Below, piece by piece: positions 21,616-30,111 of a DNA stretch of 64,000 bases. The stretch is from Crossiella sp. S99.2. GTDB lineage: Bacteria; Actinomycetota; Actinomycetes; Mycobacteriales; Pseudonocardiaceae. The stretch lies in NCBI RefSeq assembly GCF_023094165.1, contig NZ_JALMDK010000009.1, positions 1 to 64,000 on the forward strand, written 5' to 3'. The notes below the pieces were generated by a model. That model did not search any database and was not told the origin of the DNA. It was given only the letters and a program-made list of their open reading frames with translations. The position numbers were made by a program, and so were the translations under genes. Numbering within the stretch: position 1 is the stretch's first letter; each line of letters begins with the position of its first letter.

Positions 21616-21708
21616 GCGTTTTCGCGTTGCCTTGTCGTGTGCCCGACGCATCCGAAGCTTGCTTCGCGTGCGGCGGGTACACGACGAGGCGACTAAGAGC
21701 GAAAACGC
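21616..21708. repeat. Long imperfect inverted repeat before the enoyl-CoA hydratase gene
   Basis: The arms open with GCGTTTTCGC (21616-21625) and its exact complement GCGAAAACGC (21699-21708). Inside, CCTTGTCGTGTGCCCG pairs with CGGGTACACGACGAGG with only G-U-type differences in RNA, and GAAGC/GCTTC closes near the centre. The resulting hairpin spans about 93 nt. It lies 41 bp upstream of a GTG start in a DNA stretch less GC-rich than its neighbours. It may be a relic of a small mobile element or a 5' leader structure. Confidence 0.75.
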
Positions 21709-21749
21709 CCGCGCGCGGAGCGCGCCAATTCAACACTGGAGGCACCAGC

Positions 21750-22529
21750 GTGGGTGAGTTCGTCAGGCTCGAAGTCGACGGTGGGGTAGGCACCATCCGG
21801 TTGGACCGGCCGCCGATGAACGCGCTGAACAAGCAGGTCCAGGAGGAGATCCGAGCCGCCGCGGTCGAGGCCTCCACCAGGGCCGACGTGCGCGCGGTGA
21901 TCGTCTACGGCGGCGCGAAGGTCTTCGCAGCCGGGGCGGACATCAAGGAAATGGTGAACATGTCCTACGCGGACATGGCCGCCCGCGCCGGGGCGCTGTC
22001 CTCGGCGCTGTCCTCGGTGGCGGAGATCCCCAAGCCGACCGTGGCCGCGATCACCGGCTACGCCCTGGGCGGCGGGTTCGAGCTGGCGCTGTGCTGTGAC
22101 CGGAGGATCGCCGGGGACAACGCCAAGGTGGGGCAGCCGGAGATCCTGCTCGGCATCATCCCTGGCGCCGGTGGCACTCAGCGGCTGGCGCGGCTGGTCG
22201 GGCCGAGCAAGGCCAAGGACATCGTCTACACCGGCCGGTTCGTCGGCGCCGAGGAGGCGCTGCGGATCGGCATGGTGGACGAGGTGGTCGGGCCGGATGA
22301 CGTCTACGCCGCCGCACTGCGCTACGTCCAGCCGTTCCTGACCGGTCCGGCCGCCGCGCTGGCCGCGGCCAAGGCCGCCATCGACGGCGGGCTGGACAAC
22401 GACCTCAACAGCGGAATGAAGCTGGAGAGCCACCTGTTCTCCGCGTTGTTCGCCACCGAGGACCAGAAGATCGGCATGACCTCGTTCGTGGAGAACGGTC
22501 CCGGAAAGGCGAAGTTCGTTGGCCGCTGA
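21750..22529 (+). CDS. Enoyl-CoA hydratase/isomerase (crotonase)
   Basis: 259 aa. It hydrates trans-2-enoyl-CoA in fatty acid beta-oxidation or a related pathway. Crotonase motifs are clear: AAGADIKEMVNM and GYALGGGFELALCCD for the oxyanion hole, and GQPEILLGIIPGAGGTQRL with the catalytic Glu. Start GTG 21750 with CTGGAGG 7 nt before it. It overlaps the downstream methyltransferase by 11 bp, so the two are likely co-translated. The substrate chain length cannot be judged. Confidence 0.94.
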   Translation: MGEFVRLEVDGGVGTIRLDRPPMNALNKQVQEEIRAAAVEASTRADVRAVIVYGGAKVFAAGADIKEMVNMSYADMAARAGALSSALSSVAEIPKPTVAAITGYALGGGFELALCCDRRIAGDNAKVGQPEILLGIIPGAGGTQRLARLVGPSKAKDIVYTGRFVGAEEALRIGMVDEVVGPDDVYAAALRYVQPFLTGPAAALAAAKAAIDGGLDNDLNSGMKLESHLFSALFATEDQKIGMTSFVENGPGKAKFVGR

Positions 22530-23472
22530 CCCCACCCCCAATCCGCACGCCACGGCCGAGCAGGTCGAGGCCGCCTGGCAGGACCCCAAGCTCGCCAACG
22601 TGCTCTACCACGACTGGGAGGCGGGCACCTACGACGAGAAGTGGTCCATCTCCTACGACGAGCGCTGCATCGACTACGCGGTCGGCCGGTTCAAGGCCGC
22701 CGCTGGTGACGCCGGCCCTTACAAGCACGCCATGGAGCTGGGCTCGGGCACCGGGTTCTTCCTGCTCAACCTGATGCAGGGCGGGGTGGCCGACAAGGGC
22801 TCGGTCACCGACCTCTCGCCCGGCATGGTCGAGGTCGCGCTGCGCAACGCGAAGAACCTGGACCTGGACGTGGACGGCCGGGTGGCCGACGCCGAACGCA
22901 TCCCGTACGAGGACGAGAGCTTCGACCTGGTGGTCGGACACGCGGTGCTGCACCACATCCCGGACGTGCAGGCGGCCTTCGCCGAGGTGTTACGGGTGCT
23001 CAAGCCCGGCGGCCGGTTCGTCTTCGCCGGCGAGCCCACCAAGGTCGGCGACTTCTACGCCCGCCGCCTGGGCCGCCTGACCTGGTGGCTGACCACCAAC
23101 CTGACCAAGCTCCCGGTCCTGGACGCCTGGCGCCGCCCCCAGGAGGAGCTGGACGAGTCCTCCCGCGCGGCGGCCCTGGAGTCCGTGGTCGACCTGCACA
23201 CCTTCGACCCGACCGAACTGGAGCGGATGGCCCGCGCGGCCGGCGCGACTGGCGTCCGGGCCAGCACGGAGGAGCTGACCGCGGCCCTGTTCGGCTGGCC
23301 GGTCCGCACCTTCGAGGCCGCGGTGCCGAGGGAGAAACTCGGCTTCGGCTGGGCGATGTTCGCCTACCGCACCTGGCAGCGACTGTCCTGGGTGGACGAG
23401 AAACTCCTCACCGGCCTCATCCCCCGGGAAGCCTTCTACAACGTCCTGATCACCGGCACCAAGCCCGAATAG
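22519..23472 (+). CDS. Class I SAM-dependent methyltransferase
   Basis: 317 aa. The SAM site is MELGSGTGFFLLNL (motif I, about residues 72-85), followed by DLSPGMVE and the post-motif AVLHHIPD and LRVLKPGGRFVF. The C-terminal third (RPQEELDESSRAAALES onward) is specific to a subfamily I do not recognise. The TTG at 22519 lies inside the crotonase gene and has GGAAAGGCGAAG before it. The gene contains a TTA codon at 22990-22992. The acceptor is unknown; coupling to a crotonase suggests an acyl or lipid-linked substrate. Confidence 0.85.
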   Translation: MAADPTPNPHATAEQVEAAWQDPKLANVLYHDWEAGTYDEKWSISYDERCIDYAVGRFKAAAGDAGPYKHAMELGSGTGFFLLNLMQGGVADKGSVTDLSPGMVEVALRNAKNLDLDVDGRVADAERIPYEDESFDLVVGHAVLHHIPDVQAAFAEVLRVLKPGGRFVFAGEPTKVGDFYARRLGRLTWWLTTNLTKLPVLDAWRRPQEELDESSRAAALESVVDLHTFDPTELERMARAAGATGVRASTEELTAALFGWPVRTFEAAVPREKLGFGWAMFAYRTWQRLSWVDEKLLTGLIPREAFYNVLITGTKPE

Positions 23473-23612
23473 CCCCACCCTCGCCTCGCGACGGCGGCCA
23501 GCGTGCCGCTCGTCGCGGGGCGGCGGCCGCCGCCCGATGCGCACCCTCCGCTCGGCGCATCAGCGTGCTGATCGACACATAATCCGATGGTCAACTGGGG
23601 CACCCTGGCGGC

Positions 23613-23762
23613 ATGACGCTGGTGGGGGCCGTGGCGGCCGAGCAGGAGTTGGCGCGCGGTGCGGTGGCGGCCCGCCCGGAGTGCCCGGTCAGCCCCGACG
23701 GCAGACACTGCCAATCCGCCACCGGCGCCCCCTACTGCCAATTCTGCGGCGCCCCGATGTAA
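23613..23762 (+). CDS. Small Cys-rich protein, zinc-ribbon-like
   Basis: 49 aa. The N-terminal half is Ala/Val/Glu-rich; the C-terminal half carries CPVSPDGRHC, then YCQFCGAPM, giving four cysteines in a pattern that could bind zinc. The start ATG at 23613 has weak ribosome-site support. The gene ends just before an intergenic repeat and converges on the SGNH hydrolase gene. Function unknown; confidence rests on the Cys spacing and on the coherent frame. Confidence 0.5.
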   Translation: MTLVGAVAAEQELARGAVAARPECPVSPDGRHCQSATGAPYCQFCGAPM

Positions 23763-23769
23763 CCCCGCT

Positions 23770-23845
23770 CCGGAACGAGTTGGCCCAACTCGTACGCCCG
23801 GTTTGCCCAACCGGACGTACCGCTTGGGCCAACTCGGCGGGCGGG
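23770..23845. repeat. Intergenic hairpin repeat, copy A
   Basis: Contains ACGAGTTGGCCCAACTCGT (23775-23793), a palindrome apart from its centre base, followed by CCGGTTTGCCCAACCGG and CTTGGGCCAACTCGG. The same words occur at 46909-47084 and 56591-56643. It fills the 89-bp gap between convergent genes and so could act as a two-way terminator. Confidence 0.75.
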
Positions 23846-23851
23846 GACGGG

Positions 23852-25441
23852 TTAGTAGGCGCTGGTGGGGATCCAGTCGGAGTGGCCGAAGCCGACGCCG
23901 CCGGTCTGCGGCTCGTAGCTCCAGCTCTGCGCCGGATCGGCCGGGTTGCACGCCGTCAGCTGCACCGCAGCCCCGGGCGTCTCCGCCGCCGGCACTAGGC
24001 AGACCGCCGGGTTGGCCGTCGAGCGCAGCAGCCCCTCCACTACCGCCCAGCGCTGATTCGCCGCCCCGGTGCACTCCTGCAACTGCGCCGCCGCCCCCGG
24101 CGCCACCGCCGGACCGGCCGGGCCCACGCAGCGGTCGTGGTTCAGCTCGATGTGCAACGACGCGGTGGCGGGGTCTCGCCAGAAGCCCTGGTTGCCGCCG
24201 CCGGTGCAGTTCCAGGTCAGCAGCCGGTAGCCGACCCGGGTCGAGTAGCCCTCGGAGTCCACGCACAGACTGGTCTTGGTGTTGCGGAGCTGGCGGAAGT
24301 CCAGCAGGCCGCGGTACAGCGTGGCCGTGCCGGTGCTCGCGGGGTCGACGCAGGTGGCCTCGGCCCAGCCGGGGTTGGCGTAGAAGGCCGTCACGCAGTC
24401 GCCGTAGGCGGTGTGGCCCGCTTCGTTGGGGTGGAAGGACTGCTGGCTGCCCAGGAAGGTCAGGCCGCGCGCCCAGGGGTTGTCCGTGCAGACCTCGTGG
24501 CCGTGCAGCAGGCGGCTGGTGTCCAGGTAGCGCGCGCCGGTGTTCTTCGCGGCCTGGCGGACCGCGCGCTCGAACAGCGGCACCACCTTGTTCCGGCCGA
24601 AGGCCTGGTCCTTGAGGTAGATCAGGCAGCCGCCCTGGTCCCAGCCGGGGAACTTCGGGTTGTCCTCGACGTCGGGGCTGAACGGGCTCGGGTAGCTGCC
24701 GAGCACGAACTGGTAGTCCCCGTCGCCGTAACCCGCGTCCCGCATGGTCTGCCGGAGGCTGGCGATGCCCTTCTCCAGCGACGCCTGGCTGCTGTTGACC
24801 CGCTGCTGCATGACGTCGGTGTAGGCCGGCCAGCAGTTGCCTGCCAGCAGCAGTCTGCGGCCGGCGCAGTCCTTGGCCAGCGGCCCGAATTCCAGGCCGC
24901 CGTGGTCGTTGGCCCCCGACATCAGCCAGATCAGCCGGATCCGGGTGTTGCGGGCCTTGATCGCCAGGCTGTCGCCCTGGTTCAGCTCGTCGAACTGCTT
25001 CGAGCCGCTGCGGTACACCAGGTGCGTGCTCTCCGCGCCGGAGCACGCGAGATTGAACCTCAGTTCGGTGTCGAACCGAGCCTGGTGCACCGCGGCGTCC
25101 ACCGACCGGTGACAGAAGTTCACCGGGCCGTCCGTGCCGGGTTCGTAGTTGCCCACGCCCTCACCCGAGACCTGGCTGTCGCCCAGGCTGACCACCGCGG
25201 ATTTGCGCTGTTCCAGCGCCCGCGGCTCGGGGCTGCCGTACAGCGCGGTCGACTCACCCGCCCTGATCTTCTCCAGGTCCGTTGGCAGCTCGGCCACCGC
25301 GCGCACCCGGGCCGAGGCGGCCGGGGCCTGGACGGCGAGCAACCCGGCCAGACAGCTCAGCAGCAGGGCCAGACAGCTCAGCCGGAACGACGGGACGACG
25401 GCGGCACGGACGCGGGCGGTGGAGCGGGCGGTCGTGAACAC
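23852..25441 (-). CDS. Secreted SGNH-type hydrolase with ricin-B lectin domain
   Basis: About 529 aa. A signal peptide (LSCLALLLSCLAGLLAVQA) indicates secretion. The hydrolase part shows the GDS block VVSLGDSQVSGEGVG (about residue 88), WLMSGANDHGG, and the Ser-Asp/His block SFHPNEAGHTAYGD (about 337). The C-terminal about 140 residues have three lectin repeats ending in QxW-like motifs (NQGFW, NQRWAV, AQSWSY), so the enzyme probably binds a polysaccharide or glycoconjugate and removes acyl groups. I start at GTG 25441, which has AAGGGTGGG upstream and begins just before the signal peptide; an open frame continues to 25510. Confidence 0.85.
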   Translation of the reverse strand: MFTTARSTARVRAAVVPSFRLSCLALLLSCLAGLLAVQAPAASARVRAVAELPTDLEKIRAGESTALYGSPEPRALEQRKSAVVSLGDSQVSGEGVGNYEPGTDGPVNFCHRSVDAAVHQARFDTELRFNLACSGAESTHLVYRSGSKQFDELNQGDSLAIKARNTRIRLIWLMSGANDHGGLEFGPLAKDCAGRRLLLAGNCWPAYTDVMQQRVNSSQASLEKGIASLRQTMRDAGYGDGDYQFVLGSYPSPFSPDVEDNPKFPGWDQGGCLIYLKDQAFGRNKVVPLFERAVRQAAKNTGARYLDTSRLLHGHEVCTDNPWARGLTFLGSQQSFHPNEAGHTAYGDCVTAFYANPGWAEATCVDPASTGTATLYRGLLDFRQLRNTKTSLCVDSEGYSTRVGYRLLTWNCTGGGNQGFWRDPATASLHIELNHDRCVGPAGPAVAPGAAAQLQECTGAANQRWAVVEGLLRSTANPAVCLVPAAETPGAAVQLTACNPADPAQSWSYEPQTGGVGFGHSDWIPTSAY

Positions 25442-25548
25442 CCCACCCTTGTCGCACGTCCGGCACAGCGGTGGAACCCTCGGGGACGCCGGGTCACCCG
25501 AGGGATCCACGCATGTACCCGGCAGGTTGACCCTTGCCGGTGCAAGTG

Positions 25549-26502
25549 TCAGCGCGTAGCCGCTATACCGGCGGTCAGCCGGTCCAGCACAAATCGGCTG
25601 ACCTCGGCCACGTCGGCGTCCAGCAGCACGTCGATCCGGCGGCCGGTGGCATCGGGCATCCGGTTGCCGAAGGTCGCGCCGCGGCCGGGTCCGGTGCCGC
25701 AGTCCACCTCCACCGGCAGCGCGGTCCGCCGCAGCATCCCGGGCCGGGCCGCCTCCAGCACGGCGAGCACGTCGTGCAGCGCCACCTCGTCCACCCCGTA
25801 GAAGGCCAGGTACTGCCGCCGGTAGTGGTCGACCACCTTGGCCAGCGTCTCGGCCGGACCGCCCGCGGCGGCCAGTTCGGCCAGCCAGGCGCCGTCCACC
25901 GCGCAGCGCAGGGACAGGTCCAGCGGGACCAGGCTGGTCGGCACGTCCTCCTCGACCAGCACCCGGCGGGCCGCCTCCGGGTCGCTCCAGATGTTGAACT
26001 CGGCGGCGGGCGTGGTGTTCCCGGCGGCCAGCCCACCACCCATGATCGAGAGCCGGCCGATCCTCGGCTTCAGCTCGGGGTGGCTGGCCAGCAGCAACGC
26101 CACGTTGGTCAGCGGGCCGATGGCCACGATGGTCACCGGCGACTCGGCCGCGCGCAGGGTGTCGGCCATCAGCTGGACCGCGCCCCGCGGGTCCGGCGCG
26201 GCGGTGGGCTCGGGCAGCAGCGCGGACTGGCCGCCGAGGCCGTCCGTGCCGTGCCAGCCCTCCGCGCGGAAGGCCGCCGGGTAGACCAGCGGACGATCAG
26301 CGCCGATGCCGACCGGGATATCAGCCCGGCCCAGCATGGTGAGCAGCCGGAGGGCGTTCGCGCTGGTCAGCTCGGGTCCGACATTGCCGAACACGGTGGT
26401 CACCGCACGCAGGTCCAGCTCGGGGCTGTTCACCGCGAACAGGAACGCGACCGCGTCGTCGATCCCCGGGTCGGTGTCCAGGATCAGGGGCGTGGGGCTC
26501 AT
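25549..26502 (-). CDS. Inosine/uridine-preferring nucleoside hydrolase
   Basis: 317 aa. It cleaves the N-glycosidic bond of ribonucleosides to ribose and base. The calcium-binding motif LDTDPGIDDA lies at residues 8-17, with IVAIGPLTNVALLL, IMGGGL and NIWSDPEAARRVL as further family blocks. Its ATG overlaps the stop of the ribokinase gene (ATGA at 26499-26502), so the pair forms a ribonucleoside salvage operon in which ribose goes to ribokinase. The base preference cannot be assigned. Confidence 0.95.
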   Translation of the reverse strand: MSPTPLILDTDPGIDDAVAFLFAVNSPELDLRAVTTVFGNVGPELTSANALRLLTMLGRADIPVGIGADRPLVYPAAFRAEGWHGTDGLGGQSALLPEPTAAPDPRGAVQLMADTLRAAESPVTIVAIGPLTNVALLLASHPELKPRIGRLSIMGGGLAAGNTTPAAEFNIWSDPEAARRVLVEEDVPTSLVPLDLSLRCAVDGAWLAELAAAGGPAETLAKVVDHYRRQYLAFYGVDEVALHDVLAVLEAARPGMLRRTALPVEVDCGTGPGRGATFGNRMPDATGRRIDVLLDADVAEVSRFVLDRLTAGIAATR

Positions 26503-27338
26503 GCGAGTACCTCCTCTACCTCGGCGCGGGTGGGCAGTGCGGGCTGGGCGCCGTGCCGGGTGGCGGTGAGCGCGCCGACCGCGCAGGCCCGGCGCAGCGC
26601 CTCGGTGTCGGAGCGGCCTTCGAGCAGGCCGATCATCAGCGCGGCGGTGAAGGCGTCCCCGGCCGCGGTGCCGTCCACCGCGGTCACCCGTGGCGGCGCG
26701 GCCTCGGCCACGGTCTGCCCGTCCCGGCGCAGCTCCGCGCCCTTGGCGCCGTGCGTGATGGCCACCGTGCGGGCCAGCCCGATGTTGTCGATCTGCTCGA
26801 ACTCGCTCTGGTTGACCACGACCAGGTCGGCCCGGCGCAGCACCGCGTCCGGCACTGGGCGGGCCGGGGCGGCGTTGAGCGCGAAGAAGCCGGTGGCGTG
26901 CTCGGCCGCGGCGACCACGGCCGCCTCCGGCACCTCCAGCACGGTCAGCACCCCGTCTGCGCCGGTGAGCTGCGCCGGCCGCACGGCCAGCTGCGCGTTG
27001 GCGCCGGGCACCACCACGATGGTGGTCTCGGCGGACTCGTCGACCTGGATCAGCGCCAGCCCGGTCGGTCCCGGCACCACGGCCAGCTCGGACAGGTCGA
27101 CCCCGGCCGCCCGCAGCAGGGCCAGCGCGTCCTCGGCCAGCGCGTCGTCGCCGACCGCGGCCACCAGGCGCACGTCCGCGCCCAGCCTGCGCGCGGCCAG
27201 GGCCTGGTTGGCCCCCTTGCCACCGGGGGCCTGGTCGTAATGGGTGGCGGTCAGCGTCTCGCCAGGACGGGGCAGGACGGGCAACCGGGCGATGAGATCG
27301 AGGTTGACGCTGCCGACAACGGTGATGGATACAGGCAC
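26499..27338 (-). CDS. rbsK: Ribokinase (PfkB family)
   Basis: 279 aa. It phosphorylates ribose at O5. N-terminal GSVNLDLIARLP and GGKGANQALAARRLG bind sugar; the C-terminal DGTAAGDAFTAALM holds the catalytic Asp. The usual DTTAAGD sequence has Gly for one Thr, a mild change. It precedes the nucleoside hydrolase gene on the same transcript and is divergent from the hexapeptide acyltransferase, 44 bp away. Confidence 0.92.
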   Translation of the reverse strand: MPVSITVVGSVNLDLIARLPVLPRPGETLTATHYDQAPGGKGANQALAARRLGADVRLVAAVGDDALAEDALALLRAAGVDLSELAVVPGPTGLALIQVDESAETTIVVVPGANAQLAVRPAQLTGADGVLTVLEVPEAAVVAAAEHATGFFALNAAPARPVPDAVLRRADLVVVNQSEFEQIDNIGLARTVAITHGAKGAELRRDGQTVAEAAPPRVTAVDGTAAGDAFTAALMIGLLEGRSDTEALRRACAVGALTATRHGAQPALPTRAEVEEVLA

Positions 27339-27382
27339 GGCCCCTATCCTGCCTATTACTGGCCCGTTAGGGTCTCGATTTC

Positions 27383-28135
27383 ATGACGAGCATGTGGGGC
27401 GCGCCGCTCGCGTCGCGTCTGGGTTCGTGGCGGAAGTCACGGCGGGATCCGCGGCAGGCCAAGTTCCTGACCGTGGCCTCCCTGCGCTGGGTGATCAAGC
27501 ACCGCGCCTGGACGCCCTGGTACCTGGTCCGCTACTGGCGGCTGTTGAAGTTCCGGCTGCTGAACCCGCACGTGATCCTGCGCGGCATGGTCTTCCTCGG
27601 CCGCAAGGTCGACCTGCACTGCCGGCCGGGCTACGGGCGGCTGGAGATCGGCCGCTGGGTGCACATCGGCGACGGCAACGCGATCCGTTGCCACGAGGGT
27701 TCGCTGCGCATCGGCGACAAGGCGGTCTTCGGCAAGGACAACGTGGTCAACTGCTATCTCGACATCGAGATCGGCGCCTCCACCCTGGTCGCGGACTGGG
27801 TCTACATCTGCGATTTCGACCACGTCACCGCGGACATCCACCAGCCGATCAAGGACCAGGGCATCGTGAAGACCCCGGTCCGGCTGGGCCCGGACTGCTG
27901 GCTGGCCACCAAGGTCACCGTCTTACGCGGGACCAGGATCGGCCGCGGTTCGGTGCTGGGCGCGCACGCGGTGGTCAAGGGAGATATTCCGGAGTACTCG
28001 ATCGCGGTCGGCGCACCGGCCAGGGTGGTCCGGGACCGGCGCGCGGACTACGAGGCGGACGCCGCCCGGCGGGCCGCGGTGGCCGACATGGCCCGCAAGG
28101 CCAAGGAAGCCATGCGGCAAACCCAGGCTGACTAA
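27383..28135 (+). CDS. Left-handed beta-helix (hexapeptide) acyltransferase
   Basis: 250 aa. The hexapeptide-repeat coil is read from LEIGRWVHIGDGNAIRC through LRIGDKAVFGKDNVVNC and ends with VLGAHAVVKGDIPEYSIAVG (shown in part). Such enzymes move acetyl or acyl groups from CoA to a sugar. Position and look match M. tuberculosis Rv3034c, beside the polymethylglucose genes, so a role in acylating that glucan is plausible but unproven. A TTA codon lies at 27923-27925. The N-terminal about 60 residues are basic and may associate with the membrane. Confidence 0.85.
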   Translation: MTSMWGAPLASRLGSWRKSRRDPRQAKFLTVASLRWVIKHRAWTPWYLVRYWRLLKFRLLNPHVILRGMVFLGRKVDLHCRPGYGRLEIGRWVHIGDGNAIRCHEGSLRIGDKAVFGKDNVVNCYLDIEIGASTLVADWVYICDFDHVTADIHQPIKDQGIVKTPVRLGPDCWLATKVTVLRGTRIGRGSVLGAHAVVKGDIPEYSIAVGAPARVVRDRRADYEADAARRAAVADMARKAKEAMRQTQAD

Positions 28136-28138
28136 CCC

Positions 28139-28177
28139 CAGCCCGGCGGCGCGGTCACCGGCCGCGCCGCCCGGCTG
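28139..28177. terminator. Convergent terminator
   Basis: CAGCCCGGCGGCGCGG (28139-28154) pairs with CCGCGCCGCCCGGCTG (28162-28177), 15 of 16 positions, with a 7-nt loop. It sits between convergent genes and could end transcripts from both. There is no T-run. Confidence 0.7.
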
Positions 28178-28179
28178 CC

Positions 28180-28773
28180 TCAGCCGACCCGGATGTGCCG
28201 GAGCTGGACCTGCCAGCGCCGCAGCTGGGCGGTCAGCGCGTTGTCCCGGTTGGGCAGCAACCGCAGTCCGGCCCCAGCGGCCACCAGCTCGGCGACCTCG
28301 GCGACGGTGCGGTCCACGGTAGGCACGTGCGTGGCGAAGAGCGGATCGGCCAGCGCGGGGGCACAGCGGTCGTACTGCAGCGCGGCCCAGCCGTTACGGG
28401 TCTCACCCCGGCTGCGCAACCGCCGCAGCAACAACTCCCGGTCCGGCACCACCAGCGTGTGATGGCTGACCTCGTGCCCGCGCTCGCGCAGCCAGCCGAT
28501 GATCTCCTCGTAGTAGGCGGGATTCACCAGCGTCATCGGCACGATCACCACCCCGGCCGCGGCCGGGGCGATCTGGTCCAGCATCTCCCTGGTGCCGGTG
28601 CGCCACAGCGGGATGTCCTGGAAGTCACCGCGGCTGTCCCTGGGCATCATCCGGTGCATCCCGGCGCCGAAGTGCTCGGGATCGGCGATGTGACTACCGG
28701 GCAACCGACGCTGGATCTCGTGCGCGACCTGGGTCTTTCCGGCTCCGAAGGTTCCGTTGATCCACAACAGCAT
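28180..28773 (-). CDS. tmrB: TmrB-like P-loop NTPase
   Basis: 197 aa. The P-loop INGTFGAGKTQVA opens the protein, then DPEHFGAGMHRMMP, VVIVPMTLVNPAYYEEIIGWL and NGWAALQYDRCAPAL follow in the order of Bacillus TmrB, which confers tunicamycin resistance. Length and C-terminal QLRHIR also fit. Whether it gives resistance here or has a housekeeping kinase role is unknown. It is a single gene lying downstream of, and convergent with, the acyltransferase. Confidence 0.85.
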   Translation of the reverse strand: MLLWINGTFGAGKTQVAHEIQRRLPGSHIADPEHFGAGMHRMMPRDSRGDFQDIPLWRTGTREMLDQIAPAAAGVVIVPMTLVNPAYYEEIIGWLRERGHEVSHHTLVVPDRELLLRRLRSRGETRNGWAALQYDRCAPALADPLFATHVPTVDRTVAEVAELVAAGAGLRLLPNRDNALTAQLRRWQVQLRHIRVG

Positions 28774-28821
28774 GGCCTCGAAGCTACCCGAATCGGGGGC
28801 CCGAGGTCGGGGAGCGAGCGG

Positions 28822-30078
28822 CTACTCTCGGCCGAAGACGTTGCCGGAGGGGATCTTCGGCCGCCCCAGCACCGGGTGCGGACGGCGGCTGGTCGCCGCG
28901 TACACCGCCGCCGTGTCCGCCGCGATCAGGTCCCAGTTGAAGTCGGTGGACAGCCGCGCCTTGGCCGCCTTGGCCCGGCGCTTGGCCGCGGCCGGATCGT
29001 CCAGCACCGCGCGCACCGCGCTGGTCAGCCCGTCCAGATCCCCCGGCGTGAACGACAACCCGGTGCGCCCGTCGCGCACCACCTCGCCCAGGCCGCCCGC
29101 GGTGGAGGCGACCAGGGGCGCGCCCGCCGCGGCGGCTTCCAGGGCGACGATGCCGAAGGGTTCGTAGCGACTGGGCAGGATGACGGTGTCGGCGGCGGGC
29201 AGCAGGGCGGAGAGGGCCTGGTCGGAGAGGTGGCCGACGAAGTCGACGGCGCGCCGGACGCGGAGTTTGCGGGCCGCGGCGACCAGGTGCGGTTCGTGGA
29301 TTCCCTTGCCGGCCACCACGAGCCGGGCGCCGGGGTGGGAGCGGCGGATCCGGGGCAGGGCGGCGAGCAGGTCCTGGACGCCCTTCTCCCATTCCAGCCT
29401 GCCGAAGAAGAGCAGCAGCGGCGCGCCGTCGGGGGCGTGCGTGGCGCGGGCGCGGGCCACCTCGGCCTGGTCGACGCGCCAGCGGCGGGGCTCGATCCCG
29501 TTGTGCAGCACGGTGATCAGCTCCGGCTCGACCTCGAACAGGTGCAGTGCCTCATCGCGCATGGCGGCCGAGCAGGTGATCATGCCGTCGGAGCGGTTGG
29601 CCAGCCACCATTCCACCGAGTGGATCTGCTGGTTCAGCGTGTGGGACAGCCAGCCGCTGTGCCTGCCCGCCTCGGTGGCGTGGATGGTGGAGACCAGTGG
29701 CGCGTCCGCGGCCTCGGCCAGGGTGATCGCGGCGTGCGCGACCAGCCAGTCGTGCGCGTGCACCACCTGCGGCCGCCACTCCCGCAGCAGCGCCAGGCCG
29801 GTGCGGGTCATCGCGTGCCCCATGGCCAGCGTCCAGGCGACCAGATCGTCCTCGAAGGTCAGGTGCGCCGGGTCCTCGGCCACCCGGACCACCCGCACGC
29901 CCTCGCCCACGACGTCCTCGCCGGGGTGGGTCACCGCGTCCGTGCCCGCGGGCTGACGGCACAGCACCACCACGTCATGCCCTTGGGCGGCAAGGCTTTT
30001 CGCCAGTGCGTGCACATGACGGCCCAGGCCGCCGACCACGACCGGCGGGTACTCCCAGGACAACATCAGCACGCGCAT
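28822..30078 (-). CDS. GT4 glycosyltransferase, alpha-1,4-glucan type
   Basis: 418 aa. The N-terminus MLSWEYPPVVVGGLGRHVHAL is the acceptor-side motif of GT4/GT5-like glucosyltransferases, and LILPSRYEPFGIVALEAAAAG-like sequence (ILPSRYEPFGIVALEA) is the donor-site EX7E region. Context (GH57 and methyltransferase genes directly upstream) matches M. tuberculosis Rv3032, an alpha-1,4-glucosyltransferase for methylglucose lipopolysaccharide and related glucans. Leftward transcription with the GH57 gene, 33 bp apart. Confidence 0.9.
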   Translation of the reverse strand: MRVLMLSWEYPPVVVGGLGRHVHALAKSLAAQGHDVVVLCRQPAGTDAVTHPGEDVVGEGVRVVRVAEDPAHLTFEDDLVAWTLAMGHAMTRTGLALLREWRPQVVHAHDWLVAHAAITLAEAADAPLVSTIHATEAGRHSGWLSHTLNQQIHSVEWWLANRSDGMITCSAAMRDEALHLFEVEPELITVLHNGIEPRRWRVDQAEVARARATHAPDGAPLLLFFGRLEWEKGVQDLLAALPRIRRSHPGARLVVAGKGIHEPHLVAAARKLRVRRAVDFVGHLSDQALSALLPAADTVILPSRYEPFGIVALEAAAAGAPLVASTAGGLGEVVRDGRTGLSFTPGDLDGLTSAVRAVLDDPAAAKRRAKAAKARLSTDFNWDLIAADTAAVYAATSRRPHPVLGRPKIPSGNVFGRE

Positions 30079-30111
30079 GCGGACCCGTTCCTCCCCGTTG
30101 CTGCCGACAAC

